64,000 nt of DNA from Comamonadaceae bacterium (GCA_947448735.1 CANFOS010000008.1:1-64000), one strand, 5' to 3'. Shown: positions 26,007-34,932, counted from the stretch's first letter. The notes: a model not told the origin generated them from the letters alone. Made by a program: numbers and translations.

Positions 26007-26269
26007 GCTGCGGTCATGCTGGCGGGAACCACTTGAACGCAAGCTGCTTCAACCCGCCTTAAGGCAAAGGTCGACAGTCCGATCCGCACCACCAAGGGGT
26101 CACCACCTGGCAGGCCGCGTGCCATGACGGCAACGGGCTCGCCGGGCAGAAAACCGATGTCCTGTAATTGGCTGGCCCATTCAGGGTTGTCAACTGGCGA
26201 GACAACGCCGCTGACGGTGAAATTGTCGCCAATTGCCGCCTGTGCCAGATTGGATGGAAAAGCTGTCAA
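26003..26269 (-). CDS. feoA: FeoA family protein
   Basis: 88-residue SH3-like cytoplasmic partner of FeoB. Signature: QLQDIGFLPGEPVAVMARG, and GDPLVVRIGLSTFALRRVEA. The only plausible start is TTG at 26269 (no in-frame ATG). Its stop overlaps the feoB ATG. First gene of the feoAB operon. Confidence 0.88.
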   Translation of the reverse strand: MTAFPSNLAQAAIGDNFTVSGVVSPVDNPEWASQLQDIGFLPGEPVAVMARGLPGGDPLVVRIGLSTFALRRVEAACVQVVPASMTAA

Positions 26270-26321
26270 GGGGCGTTATTGTCGGTGTGGTGGGTCTGAT
26301 GCCCGATGCTTGATTTTAAAC

Positions 26322-26340
26322 GATAACCATTCTCATATAC
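26322..26340 (-). promoter_or_regulatory. Fur-box-like operator upstream of feoA
   Basis: On the minus strand GTATATGAGAATGGTTATC is a good match to the 19-base Fur consensus GATAATGATAATCATTATC, especially in the GAGAATGGTTATC part. It ends 52 bases before the feoA start, suiting iron-dependent repression. Confidence 0.7.
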
Positions 26341-26370
26341 GCCGCCTGGTCGCATGACCTTGTCAACGCG

Positions 26371-27405
26371 TCAGTCTTGTGCCACCTGCAGGACGAGCTT
26401 GCCGAAGTTGTCACCATTGAACAGCTTGAGCAACGCTTCGGGGAAGTTCTCAATGCCTTGCACCACGTCTTCTTTGCTCTTCATGGTGCCCGCTTTCAGA
26501 TAGCCCGCCATCTCCTTGATAGCCAAGTGGTAACGGTCAGCGTAGTCAAACACCACAATGCCTTCCATCCGGGCGCGGTTGACCAGCAGCGACAGGTAGT
26601 TGGCCGGGCCTTTGACGGGTGTGGTGTTGTTGTATTGGCTGATGGCACCGCAAATGATGATCCGGGCACCACGGGTAATTTTGGCCAGCACCATGTCCAG
26701 AATCTCACCGCCCACGTTGTCAAAGTAAATGTCAACGCCTTTGGGGCAATGCTCTTTCAGCCCGGCACGCACATCGGCGTTTTTGTAGTCAATGCAGGCG
26801 TCAAAGCCCAGCTCGTTGACCACCCAGTCACACTTGGCTTTGCCGCCCGCAATGCCGACCACGCGGCAGCCCTTGAGCTTGGCAATTTGCCCCACGGTTT
26901 GGCCCACAGCGCCTGCTGCGCCCGACACCACCACGGTTTCGCCCGCCTTGGGCAGGCCGACTTCTGTCAGGCCAAAAAAGCCGGTCATGCCGGGCATGCC
27001 AAGCACATTGGTCCAGGTCGTGAGCCCCAGGCTGGCGTCAATCTTGAACATGCCGCTGCGTTTGATGTTCTCCTGGCTGATCAGGCAGTACTCCTGCACG
27101 TCCAGGCCCGCATTGACGTAGTCACCCACGGCAAAGGCTGGGTTGTTGGAGGCGATGACTCGGCCCACGCCACCGGCCCGCATCACGGCGTTGATCTCCA
27201 CCGGCGCAATATAGCTTTTGCCTTCGTTCATCCAGCCGCGCATGGCCGGGTCCAGTGACAGGTACAGCGTTTTGACCAGCACACCACCCGCGGCGGGCTC
27301 AGCGACCGCTTCTTCGGTAAAGCGCCAGTTGGCGGGAGTTGGCAAGCCGATGGGGCGGCTGGCCAGGCGACATTGGCGATTTTTAAGGTGTGTGATGGCG
27401 CTCAT
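26371..27405 (-). CDS. NADPH-dependent medium-chain reductase (CurA/YncB-like)
   Basis: 344-residue zinc-free medium-chain dehydrogenase/reductase, likely reducing double bonds of enones or 2-alkenals with NADPH. Marks: LSLDPAMRGWMNEGKSYIAPV, LGMPGMTGFFGLTEVG, the nucleotide motif VVSGAAGAVGQTVGQIAKLKGC (two stretches), GKAKCDWVVNELGFD, DIYFDNVGG and a RARMEGIVVFDY segment. The ATG at 27405 follows GGAGACACCC. Monocistronic and divergent from maiA. Confidence 0.9.
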   Translation of the reverse strand: MSAITHLKNRQCRLASRPIGLPTPANWRFTEEAVAEPAAGGVLVKTLYLSLDPAMRGWMNEGKSYIAPVEINAVMRAGGVGRVIASNNPAFAVGDYVNAGLDVQEYCLISQENIKRSGMFKIDASLGLTTWTNVLGMPGMTGFFGLTEVGLPKAGETVVVSGAAGAVGQTVGQIAKLKGCRVVGIAGGKAKCDWVVNELGFDACIDYKNADVRAGLKEHCPKGVDIYFDNVGGEILDMVLAKITRGARIIICGAISQYNNTTPVKGPANYLSLLVNRARMEGIVVFDYADRYHLAIKEMAGYLKAGTMKSKEDVVQGIENFPEALLKLFNGDNFGKLVLQVAQD

Positions 27406-27546
27406 GTGGGTGTCTCCGTTCAGTAGAGTTTTTGGCAAAGATGCATCGTAGCGGGGCAGGCTAGCTGCCGCAGTCGCACAAGCGATTGTGATCCTTCAGT
27501 CAGGCCGCAACCTTGAAAATCGGGGGTTTCGGTTTATGCTTCGGCC

Positions 27547-28197
27547 ATGACTGAAAACCTCAAACTCCACTCCTACTTTCGCTCATCGGCCTCCTTTCGC
27601 GTTCGCATTGCGCTTGAATTGAAGGGCTTGCCTTACGACTATGTTGCAGTGCATATTCCCCGTGGTGATCATAAAAAACCGCCCTATGCAGACTTGTCGG
27701 CCGACACCTTGGTGCCCTTGCTGGAAATTGATGGGCAAAAGCTCTCGCAATCGATGGCCATCATTGAATACCTGGACGACAAGCACCCCACGCCAGCCTT
27801 GCTGCCTAAAGACGCCTTGGGCCGCGCCAAGGTGCGTGCGCTGGCCCAGTCCATTTCTTGCGACATTCACCCCCTCAACAACCTGCGAATCCTCAAATAC
27901 CTGGTCAAAGAACTCAAAGTCGAAGAAGATGCCAAGAACACTTGGTATCGCCATTGGTGCCGTGAAGGCCTCGTCGCGTTTGAAAAACAACTCGGCCAGA
28001 TGCCTGCATCGACTTACTGCTTCGGCGACACCCCAACCCTGGCGGACTGCTGCCTGGTGCCGCAAATTTTCAATGCCCAGCGTTTTGATGTGAACTTTGA
28101 CGGCCTGACCCGTACCCTGGCCGTGCACGAAGCCTGCATGAAGCTGCCCGCTTTCAAGAAAGCGCAGCCCAGCAGCTGCCCGGATTTTGAGGCTTGA
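27547..28197 (+). CDS. maiA: Maleylacetoacetate isomerase (zeta-class glutathione S-transferase)
   Basis: 216-residue enzyme isomerising maleylacetoacetate (or maleylpyruvate) to the fumaryl form in aromatic catabolism, using glutathione. The zeta signature SSASFRVRIALELKGLPYDY is at the N-terminus (SSCS-type motif is SSAS here, with the second serine kept), then LVPLLEIDGQKLSQSMAIIEYLD and the C-terminal TPTLADCCLVPQIFNA. No homogentisate dioxygenase or fumarylacetoacetase genes are nearby. Its stop overlaps the pgeF TTG start. Confidence 0.9.
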   Translation: MTENLKLHSYFRSSASFRVRIALELKGLPYDYVAVHIPRGDHKKPPYADLSADTLVPLLEIDGQKLSQSMAIIEYLDDKHPTPALLPKDALGRAKVRALAQSISCDIHPLNNLRILKYLVKELKVEEDAKNTWYRHWCREGLVAFEKQLGQMPASTYCFGDTPTLADCCLVPQIFNAQRFDVNFDGLTRTLAVHEACMKLPAFKKAQPSSCPDFEA

Positions 28198-28991
28198 CGC
28201 ATCCTGATTGGCTGATACCCAGCTGGCCAGCACCGGCCCATGTGAAAGCGGTGCTGACCACCCGCGCTGGAGGTTGCTCCATCGCGCCTTGGGACAGCAT
28301 GAACCTGGGCGACCACGTCGGCGATACGCCTGATCACGTGTTGGCCAACCGCGCCATGTTGCAAAAAACGATTGGGGCGCAGGCTGTGTTTTTAAAACAG
28401 GTGCACGGGGTTGGCGTTGCGCCATTGAGCAGCAGCACCTCCAACGGCACAGTGGCGGATGCCTGCCTGACAACCCAGCGAGGTCTGGCTTGCACCATCA
28501 TGGTGGCGGACTGTTTGCCGGTGCTGTTGACCAACACTGACGGCACGGCGATAGCGGCCGCCCATGCAGGCTGGCGTGGGCTGGCTGGAACTGAATCGAT
28601 AGGCGTTCTGGAGGCTGTTGTAAATGCTTTTCAGGCATCAAATAAGCCTTTAGACCCGTCAATATCTGGGCGAGCAGCTCCTGAAATAATAGCGTGGCTG
28701 GGCCCCTGCATTGGCCCTACGGCGTTTGAAGTGGGTGCTGAAGTCAAGGCGGCGTTTGAAGCTGGCCAGACCGATGCGGCTCGATTTTTCGCAGCAACCG
28801 GCAAGGGGAAGTTTCTGGCTGACCTGGCGGGCTTGGCCAGGGCGAGATTGACGGCCCTGGGCATCGCGCAGATTCATGGCAACAACAGCACCGCCGATTG
28901 GTGTACGGTGGCTAACCCGACCAAGTTCTTCTCGCACCGGCGCGATGCGGGTGTCACAGGCCGCATGGCTGCCTGCATCTGGCTGACCTGA
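28194..28991 (+). CDS. pgeF: Peptidoglycan editing factor PgeF / YfiH-type laccase-domain protein
   Basis: 265-residue cytoplasmic protein of the PgeF family (removes L-Ser-containing muropeptides; homologues have purine nucleoside phosphorylase or laccase-like activity). Metal site residues: His in QVHGVGV, Cys in VADCLPVLL, His in AAAHAGWRGL. Start TTG overlaps maiA. A stretch between GWRGLAG and EIIAWLGPCIGP is longer than usual for the family and corresponds to a copy of the dispersed repeat (28636-28692). Confidence 0.88.
   Translation: MTHPDWLIPSWPAPAHVKAVLTTRAGGCSIAPWDSMNLGDHVGDTPDHVLANRAMLQKTIGAQAVFLKQVHGVGVAPLSSSTSNGTVADACLTTQRGLACTIMVADCLPVLLTNTDGTAIAAAHAGWRGLAGTESIGVLEAVVNAFQASNKPLDPSISGRAAPEIIAWLGPCIGPTAFEVGAEVKAAFEAGQTDAARFFAATGKGKFLADLAGLARARLTALGIAQIHGNNSTADWCTVANPTKFFSHRRDAGVTGRMAACIWLT
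28636..28692. repeat. Dispersed-repeat copy B inside pgeF
   Basis: On the minus strand it reads GCTATTATTTCAGGAGCTGC then TCGCCCAGATATTGACGGGT, matching the dispersed repeat. It is in frame and encodes roughly SNKPLDPSISGRAAPEII, a linker absent from the usual family alignment. Confidence 0.6.
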
Positions 28992-29033
28992 GAGCGACAG
29001 CGCCCCTCAGACTGCATCTGTCAGGCTGCGCAC

Positions 29034-30038
29034 TTAGTCAGGCTTGATTTTCGCCTTGACCACAATGTCTTTCCAAACAGCTTGTTCTCGGCGAATGAAG
29101 GCTGCGAACTCAGCAGACGGTTGCCCGCCGACGGTGGCGCTGTCGCCTGCAAAACGCTCGGTGGTGCTGGCCGATTGAAGCGCTTTGGCGCATTCTTCTT
29201 GCAGGCGCTGCACGACAGCCGCGGGGGTTCCGGCTGGCGCCAGCATGCCGTACCACTGCACCGATTCAAAGTTGCGGTAACCCATTTCAGCCACGGTGGG
29301 CACGTCTGGCAGGGCCGGTATGCGGGCCGGCGTGCCCACGGCAATGGCACGCAATTTACCGCTGCGAATGTACTGAAGCAGGGCAGGCGTGCCGGCTGAA
29401 AACGCCTGGGTGCGACCGGCCAGCAAGTCCGTCATGGCTGCGCCTGTGCCGCGGTACGGGATATGCGTCATGAACATGCCGGTGGCCAGCTTGAGGTATT
29501 CCATCGCCAGATGGCCCGCGCTGGCATTGCCCGCAGAGGCGTAGTTGAGCTTGCCGGGATTCTTTTTAACGTAGGCCACAAACTCGCGGAAGTCATTGGC
29601 TGGCACGTCGGGGTGAATCACAAACAGGCTGGGGATTTTGGCCAGCAGCGTGACGGGCGTGAAGTCGCGGTTCACGTCGTAGCCGGTATTGGCAAAGATG
29701 TAGGGGTTGACCGCCAGCGAGCCGACGTGTCCCAAAATCACCGTGTAACCGTCGGCTGCACTTCGCGCCACCTCCTGCATGGCTGGCACACCGCCCCCGC
29801 CGGCCTTGTTGTCGATCAGCACAGCCACGCCCAGTTGTTTGGTCAGCTCTTGCGCCACCTGGCGCGCCACGATGTCTGAGGTACCGCCTGGCACAAACGG
29901 CACCACAAAGCGAATCGGTTTGGCGGGCCAGGCCGGTTGGGCCAAGCTGGCCCAAGGCCATGCGATGGCGGTTGACGCAACGGCTGTTCGTTGCAGCCAG
30001 CGTCGGCGTGTTGGTGGGTCTGTCGGTGAGCTCATCAT
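29034..30038 (-). CDS. Bug/TctC-family solute receptor
   Basis: 334-residue periplasmic receptor. After a signal region RRRWLQRTAVAS...ASLAQPA come AWPAKPIRFVVPFVPGGTSDIVAR, IDNKAGGGGVPAMQEVARSAADG, TGYDVNRDFTPVTLLA, IPYRGTGAAMTDLLAG, PALPDVPTVAEMGY and AGTPAAVVQRL. It ends a strand run starting at the amidohydrolase (33906) and lies eight bases after the small unknown gene, so it is probably in that operon. Confidence 0.92.
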   Translation of the reverse strand: MMSSPTDPPTRRRWLQRTAVASTAIAWPWASLAQPAWPAKPIRFVVPFVPGGTSDIVARQVAQELTKQLGVAVLIDNKAGGGGVPAMQEVARSAADGYTVILGHVGSLAVNPYIFANTGYDVNRDFTPVTLLAKIPSLFVIHPDVPANDFREFVAYVKKNPGKLNYASAGNASAGHLAMEYLKLATGMFMTHIPYRGTGAAMTDLLAGRTQAFSAGTPALLQYIRSGKLRAIAVGTPARIPALPDVPTVAEMGYRNFESVQWYGMLAPAGTPAAVVQRLQEECAKALQSASTTERFAGDSATVGGQPSAEFAAFIRREQAVWKDIVVKAKIKPD

Positions 30039-30045
30039 GGCCGGG

Positions 30046-30687
30046 TCAGCGTTGTTCGGCCGTCTCGCCCATCACATCAAACATGGTGCGAAGCGTGTTG
30101 GTAAAACGGGGCCGCATGCGGCTGCTCCATTCGGTTTCCCGTATGGCCAGCCAGGGGGGCGAACCCAGGGTTTCTTGGGTGACCAGGTCGTAGCAGGCCA
30201 GCGACAGCGGGCCGTGGTCGTGGTTCACATAACGGCTGGCCCGCACGCAGCCGGGAACCAGGGCCAGTCCGGGCATGTGCTCGGTGTCGTACCAGCTGAA
30301 GAGTTCTGGCATCCAGCCTGCTTCAGGGTCCATTTCCACCACGTAGTGAAACACGGCTGGTGTTGCCGCCGACGCGCCGCGCTTGTCCAGCATTTTTTCA
30401 AGCCGCGAAACGCGCAGGTCCCGCAGCTCAGGCCAGCTGTTTTCAAGCTTGGTCTCAAGCCATGCAGCAACCGAAGGCTCAAGGGGTGTGCGTCTGTCCA
30501 GATGCAGGTAGGCATAAACCAGACTTTGCGCTTCATTGAAGGCGCCATGCACCTGCACAGACACATCCCGCCATGGACTATCTTGTAAAGCCGTGCGCAG
30601 GTGGTCAAGCCATTGGGGCAACGGGGCCCGCGCGCCCGCAGGCAGCCTGGCCTGCACCAGCAAGGCATCGGTGAGCGTGGCTGCCAT
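30046..30687 (-). CDS. Hypothetical protein, possible dimeric alpha+beta-barrel (EthD/DUF4286-like)
   Basis: 213-residue cytoplasmic protein without a confident family. The second half (FSWYDTEHMPGLALVPGCVRASRYV, then LACYDLVTQETLGSPPWLAI) resembles stretches of ferredoxin-like dimeric barrel proteins such as EthD or DUF4286 (WYdxEHmP...pGf..arRy). The N-terminal half has a similar but weaker layout, suggesting an internal duplication. The ATG at 30687 follows the CMD-family stop by one base, so the two are coupled. A role in ring or side-chain chemistry is inferred from context only. Confidence 0.6.
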   Translation of the reverse strand: MAATLTDALLVQARLPAGARAPLPQWLDHLRTALQDSPWRDVSVQVHGAFNEAQSLVYAYLHLDRRTPLEPSVAAWLETKLENSWPELRDLRVSRLEKMLDKRGASAATPAVFHYVVEMDPEAGWMPELFSWYDTEHMPGLALVPGCVRASRYVNHDHGPLSLACYDLVTQETLGSPPWLAIRETEWSSRMRPRFTNTLRTMFDVMGETAEQR

Positions 30688-30688
30688 G

Positions 30689-31213
30689 TCAATGCCCAAT
30701 CTGAAAAGCCGTCAAAAAGCGCGACACCATGTTGTAAGCCGCTACTGTGGCGACCAGGTCGGCCAGTTGCTGGTCGTTGAAGCAGGCCTTGACCGGCTCA
30801 AACACGCTGTCCGGCACATCAATGTCCCGGGTCATGGTGTCTGTCAACGCCAGCACGCAGCGTTCTTGGGCTGAGAACATATCTGATGTTGCAGCAGCAC
30901 CGCGCAGCGCGTCTATTTTTGCCTGTGACATGCCGGCCTTGAGGGCATGCGGCACGTGGGCATCGAACTCATAAGGCGCACGGTTCAGCACGGCCACCCG
31001 CAAAATCACCATTTCACGCAGGTCAGCGGGCACGCTGCTGCGGTTTCGGATGGCGGTCAGCAATTGCTCCCAGCCCTGCGCCAGCGGCGGGCTGTTCAGC
31101 AGCACCTGGTAGAGCAGCGACACGCGGCCGCGCTCGGCCGTGATGGCAGCTTCCAGCTGGGCCAGTTCAGGCCGTGTGCCGGGGGTGATGGGGGTAATTC
31201 GGTTTGGGCGCAT
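30689..31213 (-). CDS. Carboxymuconolactone decarboxylase (CMD) family protein
   Basis: 174-residue all-helical protein of the CMD/AhpD superfamily. Marks: NSPPLAQGWEQLLTAIRNRSSVPADLREMVILRVAVLNRAPYEFDAHVPHALKAG (several stretches), the CMD core. The AhpD-type CxxC is not present (YEFDAH instead), so peroxidase activity is unlikely; a decarboxylase, lactonase or unknown role fits better. Co-transcribed with the unknown protein downstream. Confidence 0.85.
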   Translation of the reverse strand: MRPNRITPITPGTRPELAQLEAAITAERGRVSLLYQVLLNSPPLAQGWEQLLTAIRNRSSVPADLREMVILRVAVLNRAPYEFDAHVPHALKAGMSQAKIDALRGAAATSDMFSAQERCVLALTDTMTRDIDVPDSVFEPVKACFNDQQLADLVATVAAYNMVSRFLTAFQIGH

Positions 31214-31233
31214 GAGCGGCTTGTCCGGATTCG

Positions 31234-32223
31234 TTATTCAGGTTTGATTTTTTTGTCGCGAATGACTTTGCCCCATTTGGCGGTGTCATTTTTAAGCAGC
31301 GAGGCCAGTTCCGCCTGGCTCGATGCAGAAGGCTCCGCACCGGATGCCAGCAATTTGCTGCGCACCCCTTCATTGGCCAGCGCGCGCCTGACCGCCTGGT
31401 TCAGCCGCTCAAGGTCGGGCGCAGGCGTGGCCTTGCTGGCGAACAGGGCGTACCAGTTGTCTGAATCGACCCCGGGCATGCCCATTTCCTGAAAGGTTTT
31501 CACGTCGGGCAAAAGCGGGTGGCGCTTGGCGGCTGCAATGCCGATCGGCTTGAGCTTGCCGGCCTTGATAAAGCCGACCAGGCCAGGAATATCGCCAAAA
31601 AAACCATCGACGTGCCCGGCGATCACATCGGTGATGGCTGGCGCCGCGCCTTTGTACGGCACATGAACCAAATTGGCCTTGGTGGCATCGGCCAGCAACT
31701 CCATCGCCAGATGCGGCACGCTGCCCGTGCCCGAAGAGGCCATGGTGGCACCGCCTGCTTTGAGCTTGGCATTGGCGATGAATTCAGCACCGGTGTTGGC
31801 CGGATTGCTGGCGCCCACCACCAGCAGCTCGACGTTGTTGACGACCAGCGATATCGGCGCCAGGTCACGCAGCGGGTCGTAGGGCAGTTTTTCATACAGC
31901 GGCGGGTTAATGGCCACCGCGCCAACGCTGGTCAGCCAGATCGTGTGGCCATCGGCCGGCGCGTTTTTAACGAACTCTGCGGCTATCGCGCCATTGGCAC
32001 CGGCCTTGTTTTCAATGATCACTTGTCCGCCGAGTTCTTTGCCCAGTTGCTCGCCAAGGGTGCGGGCAACAAAATCAACCGGTCCACCCGGCGGGAAGGC
32101 CACCAACAGGCGAGTGACTTTGGCTTGGGCCATCACGGGCGGGCTCAAGCTGCTTGCCAGGGTCAATGCTGCAACAGCCATCCGGCTGAGTGCCTGTCTG
32201 CGAGAGGTGTTTCGTTTTGTCAT
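31234..32223 (-). CDS. Bug/TctC-family solute receptor
   Basis: 329-residue periplasmic receptor. Signal region TSRRQALSRMAVAALTLAS ending VMAQA, then VTRLLVAFPPGGPVDFVART, IIENKAGANGAIAAEFVK, PADGHTIWL, LPYDPLRDLAPISLV, VPYKGAAPAITDVIAG. The ATG at 32223 follows AAAGGAAAAACC; 29 upstream codons are unlikely to be used. Between CMD-family and SDR genes, 20 bases from each. Confidence 0.92.
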   Translation of the reverse strand: MTKRNTSRRQALSRMAVAALTLASSLSPPVMAQAKVTRLLVAFPPGGPVDFVARTLGEQLGKELGGQVIIENKAGANGAIAAEFVKNAPADGHTIWLTSVGAVAINPPLYEKLPYDPLRDLAPISLVVNNVELLVVGASNPANTGAEFIANAKLKAGGATMASSGTGSVPHLAMELLADATKANLVHVPYKGAAPAITDVIAGHVDGFFGDIPGLVGFIKAGKLKPIGIAAAKRHPLLPDVKTFQEMGMPGVDSDNWYALFASKATPAPDLERLNQAVRRALANEGVRSKLLASGAEPSASSQAELASLLKNDTAKWGKVIRDKKIKPE

Positions 32224-32242
32224 GGTTTTTCCTTTGTTCCTG

Positions 32243-33043
32243 TCAATCACATCGAACGGACATGCCGCCGTCAACAACGATTTCTGTGCCGGTGATGAAT
32301 CGGGCTTCATCGGACGCTAAAAACAGCGCCGCGTTGGCGGTATCGCGGCCATCGCCCATGAACGGCAGCGGAATGCGCGCCTGACGCTGCGCCAGCAGGG
32401 CAGACACGTCGCCGCCGGTGCGCTGCTTGGCCAGGCGCACATCCACCATCGGTGTATAGAGCTGGCCCGGCACAACGGTGTTCACGCGTATGCCTTTCTT
32501 GGCGTACTGCACCGCCACCACCCGTGAGAACTGGATCACCCCGGCCTTGGTGGAGGCATAGGCCACCTGGGCCGAGCCTGTCCAGCGGGTACCCGATGTT
32601 GATGCGATGTTGACGATAGCGCCAGCGGCTTGTTGGTCCATGATGGGCAGCACGTGCTTGCAGGTCAGAAAGACGCTTTTCAGGTTGTGGTCGAGCTGTG
32701 CGTCCCAGACTGCTTCGGACATCTCAACCGGCCCACCGGCAGCCGAGCCGCCCACGTTGTTGACCAAAATGTCAATGCGTCCAAAGCGTGCCATGCAGCC
32801 GGCCACCACTGCTGCGATTGCGTCAGATTGCGTCACGTCGCAGGTGGCGATTTCAATCTCTCCGCCCGCGTCTTTGACCAGTTGCACCGTTTCCTGCATG
32901 CGCTCGGCGTCACGGTCTAAAGCGAATACTTTGGCGCCTTCCTGGGCAAAACGCACGGCTATCGCGCGGCCATTGCCCCAGCCAGGGCCGACCGAGCCTG
33001 CGCCGGTGATCAAGGCGACCTTACCCTGTAAACGTCCTGTCAT
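32243..33043 (-). CDS. SDR-family oxidoreductase
   Basis: 266-residue short-chain dehydrogenase. The cofactor motif is ITGAGSVGPGWGNGRAIA (a TGxxxGxG variant with an insertion), then ALDRD, CDV, NNVGG, the catalytic Ser in ASTSGTRW and YASTK (Tyr and Lys), and VVPGQLYTP. The acidic residue after strand 2 (LDRD) suggests NAD preference. Overlaps the amidohydrolase gene by four bases. Confidence 0.9.
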   Translation of the reverse strand: MTGRLQGKVALITGAGSVGPGWGNGRAIAVRFAQEGAKVFALDRDAERMQETVQLVKDAGGEIEIATCDVTQSDAIAAVVAGCMARFGRIDILVNNVGGSAAGGPVEMSEAVWDAQLDHNLKSVFLTCKHVLPIMDQQAAGAIVNIASTSGTRWTGSAQVAYASTKAGVIQFSRVVAVQYAKKGIRVNTVVPGQLYTPMVDVRLAKQRTGGDVSALLAQRQARIPLPFMGDGRDTANAALFLASDEARFITGTEIVVDGGMSVRCD

Positions 33044-33906
33044 GCGGTAAACCCATAAAAGCGCTGCGGATTGTGGACCAGCAGCTTGTTCAGTAAGTCG
33101 GTGGTGGGTGCAATGCTGTCCAGCAAGTCAACCAGTGCGCCATCGTCCGGCACATGGGTATGGTTGGGGTGTGGCCAGTCGGTGCCCCAAAAGCAACGAT
33201 CGGGAAATGATTCCACGAGTTGCCGTGCCAGTGCCGCGCCGAGCGCATACGGCGGTGACGCGTCAATGCGGTCTGCACCACTGACCTTGACATAAAAACG
33301 CGGGTCTTGCATCAGCTGGCACAGGGCACGAAAGTCGGTATGGTCAGCGCCCCGCGTTGCATCGACCCGCGCCATATGGTCAATCACGACAGGCACGGCC
33401 GAGCCTAGCAGGACGGGCGCCAGCTCATGAATCAAGCTGCTGTCAAAGTGCACCTGCAGATGCATGCCCTGCGGTGCCAGGCGCTGCGTCAGGGCAAGCA
33501 CCTGCTGCGCTGATGCGCCTTGCCCGAGGTGCTTCATAAAATTGAAACGCACGCCACGAAACCCGGCCGCTTTCAGACGCGCCAGTTCGGCATCGGGCAC
33601 GTCGTGCGGTGCCAGCGCCACGCCCAGGTAGTGGCCGCCACCCGCTGCAATGGCGTCTTCCACCGCCGAATTGTCAAAACCATGCACCGCTGACTGAACC
33701 ATCACGCAGCGCGAAATGCCCAGCTGCCGGTGCAGCGCAAACAGGGTTTCTTTGGGGGCGTCAGCGGGGGTGAAGTTACGCGTGACTGCAAAAGGAAAGC
33801 GCGCCGCAGGCCCAAACACATGCACGTGGCTGTCGCAAGCGCCTGCGGGCAGGCGCAGGGCGGGGCGTGACGGTTGGGGGTTAAAGGTCAGTACAGGAGA
33901 TGTCAT
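33040..33906 (-). CDS. Amidohydrolase-2 family hydrolase (2-pyrone-4,6-dicarboxylate lactonase-like)
   Basis: 288-residue TIM-barrel hydrolase of the amidohydrolase_2 family. The strand-1 HxH is DSHVHVFGP; other marks are GVRFNFMKHLG, LQVHFDSS, VIDHMARVDATRG, YVKVSGADRI and FWGTDWPHPNHTHVPDDG, a pattern close to LigI-type lactonases. The lactone substrate is inferred, not known. It is the first gene of a leftward operon and is divergent from a LysR gene, the likely regulator. Confidence 0.85.
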   Translation of the reverse strand: MTSPVLTFNPQPSRPALRLPAGACDSHVHVFGPAARFPFAVTRNFTPADAPKETLFALHRQLGISRCVMVQSAVHGFDNSAVEDAIAAGGGHYLGVALAPHDVPDAELARLKAAGFRGVRFNFMKHLGQGASAQQVLALTQRLAPQGMHLQVHFDSSLIHELAPVLLGSAVPVVIDHMARVDATRGADHTDFRALCQLMQDPRFYVKVSGADRIDASPPYALGAALARQLVESFPDRCFWGTDWPHPNHTHVPDDGALVDLLDSIAPTTDLLNKLLVHNPQRFYGFTA

Positions 33907-34020
33907 GGTGTTGGCTGTATTTTGACGGCGCTGCCCCGTTTTTGCTGGCCAATATAAAAATATCAGCTATTTGAACTGCCAATACAATGAGTTGATCAAA
34001 CATGACTCCAGGGAAATGCC

Positions 34021-34932
34021 ATCAAGCTGCACCGTCTTGAATACTTCGTCGCCGTGGTGGAGGCGGGCAGCTTCAGCAAGGCTGCAACCGCACTGATGAT
34101 GTCCCAACCGGCGCTCAGCCAGCAGGTCGCCGCGCTGGAGCTTGAGACCGGCCAGCGCTTGCTCAACCGCAACGGCAGAGGCGCAGAGCCGACCGATGCC
34201 GGCCTGGCATTGCTGGCCCATGCACGCGGAATTTTCGAGTTGGCCGAGCGTGCCCGGGCCGACATGAGAGAGCGCGTGTTGATCCCCAGCGGACGCATCA
34301 CCATCGGTCTGCCGCCGCGTGTGGCGCATGCCATGACGGCTGATCTGGTTGAGCAGTTTCGCGCTGAATTTCCAGATGCAGCGATCAGTGTTGAAGAAGG
34401 CCTGAGCGTTCGGCTGCGCGAATGGCTGGTCGCCGGACGGCTGGACGTTGCGGTGCTGTTTGACCCACCCGCATCGCCGCTGCTGAACATTGAAACCATC
34501 GCACGTGAATCGCTGGTGTTGATGTCTTCGGCACGCTTGCCCGCACGTATCCGGCTGGCAGATGTGGCAGCCATGCCGCTGGTGCTGCCGAGCAAACCCA
34601 ACTCGCTGCGGCAACTGCTGGAGGGGCAAACCAGGCCGCGGGGTTATGTTCTGAAGGTGGTGGCAGAGGTTGACTCGATCAAAACCGTGCTGTCGCTGGT
34701 TGAGCGGGGGGTGGCGGCGACCGTGCTGCCGGTCAGCGCCATACGCGAATGGACACATGACAAGCCGCCTTTCACGGCCGAGATTTACGCACCGCTGATC
34801 CGTAACCGCTTGTGTGTGGCCGTGCCCAAAGCCAGGCCAGCCACGCGATTGAGCCGTTTTTTGGTGCAACTGACACGCGACTTGTGTTTGAAGCACTATG
34901 GCGACACGGCGCGGCTGCAAAAAACAGCGTGA
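34021..34932 (+). CDS. LysR-family transcriptional regulator with a non-canonical start
   Basis: About 303 residues. The wHTH is LHRLEYFVAVVEAGSFSKAA...MSQPALSQQVAALELETGQRLLNRN; the effector domain follows (SGRITIGLPPRVAHAM, GRLDVAVLF, LPSKPNSLRQLLEG). In this frame no ATG, GTG or TTG precedes the HTH. The codon in the usual Met position (Met-Lys-Leu) is ATC at 34021, preceded by CAGGGA at good spacing; a CTG at 34027 is an alternative. A GTG at 34054 would remove the first HTH helix. Divergent from the amidohydrolase operon, which it probably regulates. Confidence 0.85.
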   Translation: MKLHRLEYFVAVVEAGSFSKAATALMMSQPALSQQVAALELETGQRLLNRNGRGAEPTDAGLALLAHARGIFELAERARADMRERVLIPSGRITIGLPPRVAHAMTADLVEQFRAEFPDAAISVEEGLSVRLREWLVAGRLDVAVLFDPPASPLLNIETIARESLVLMSSARLPARIRLADVAAMPLVLPSKPNSLRQLLEGQTRPRGYVLKVVAEVDSIKTVLSLVERGVAATVLPVSAIREWTHDKPPFTAEIYAPLIRNRLCVAVPKARPATRLSRFLVQLTRDLCLKHYGDTARLQKTA

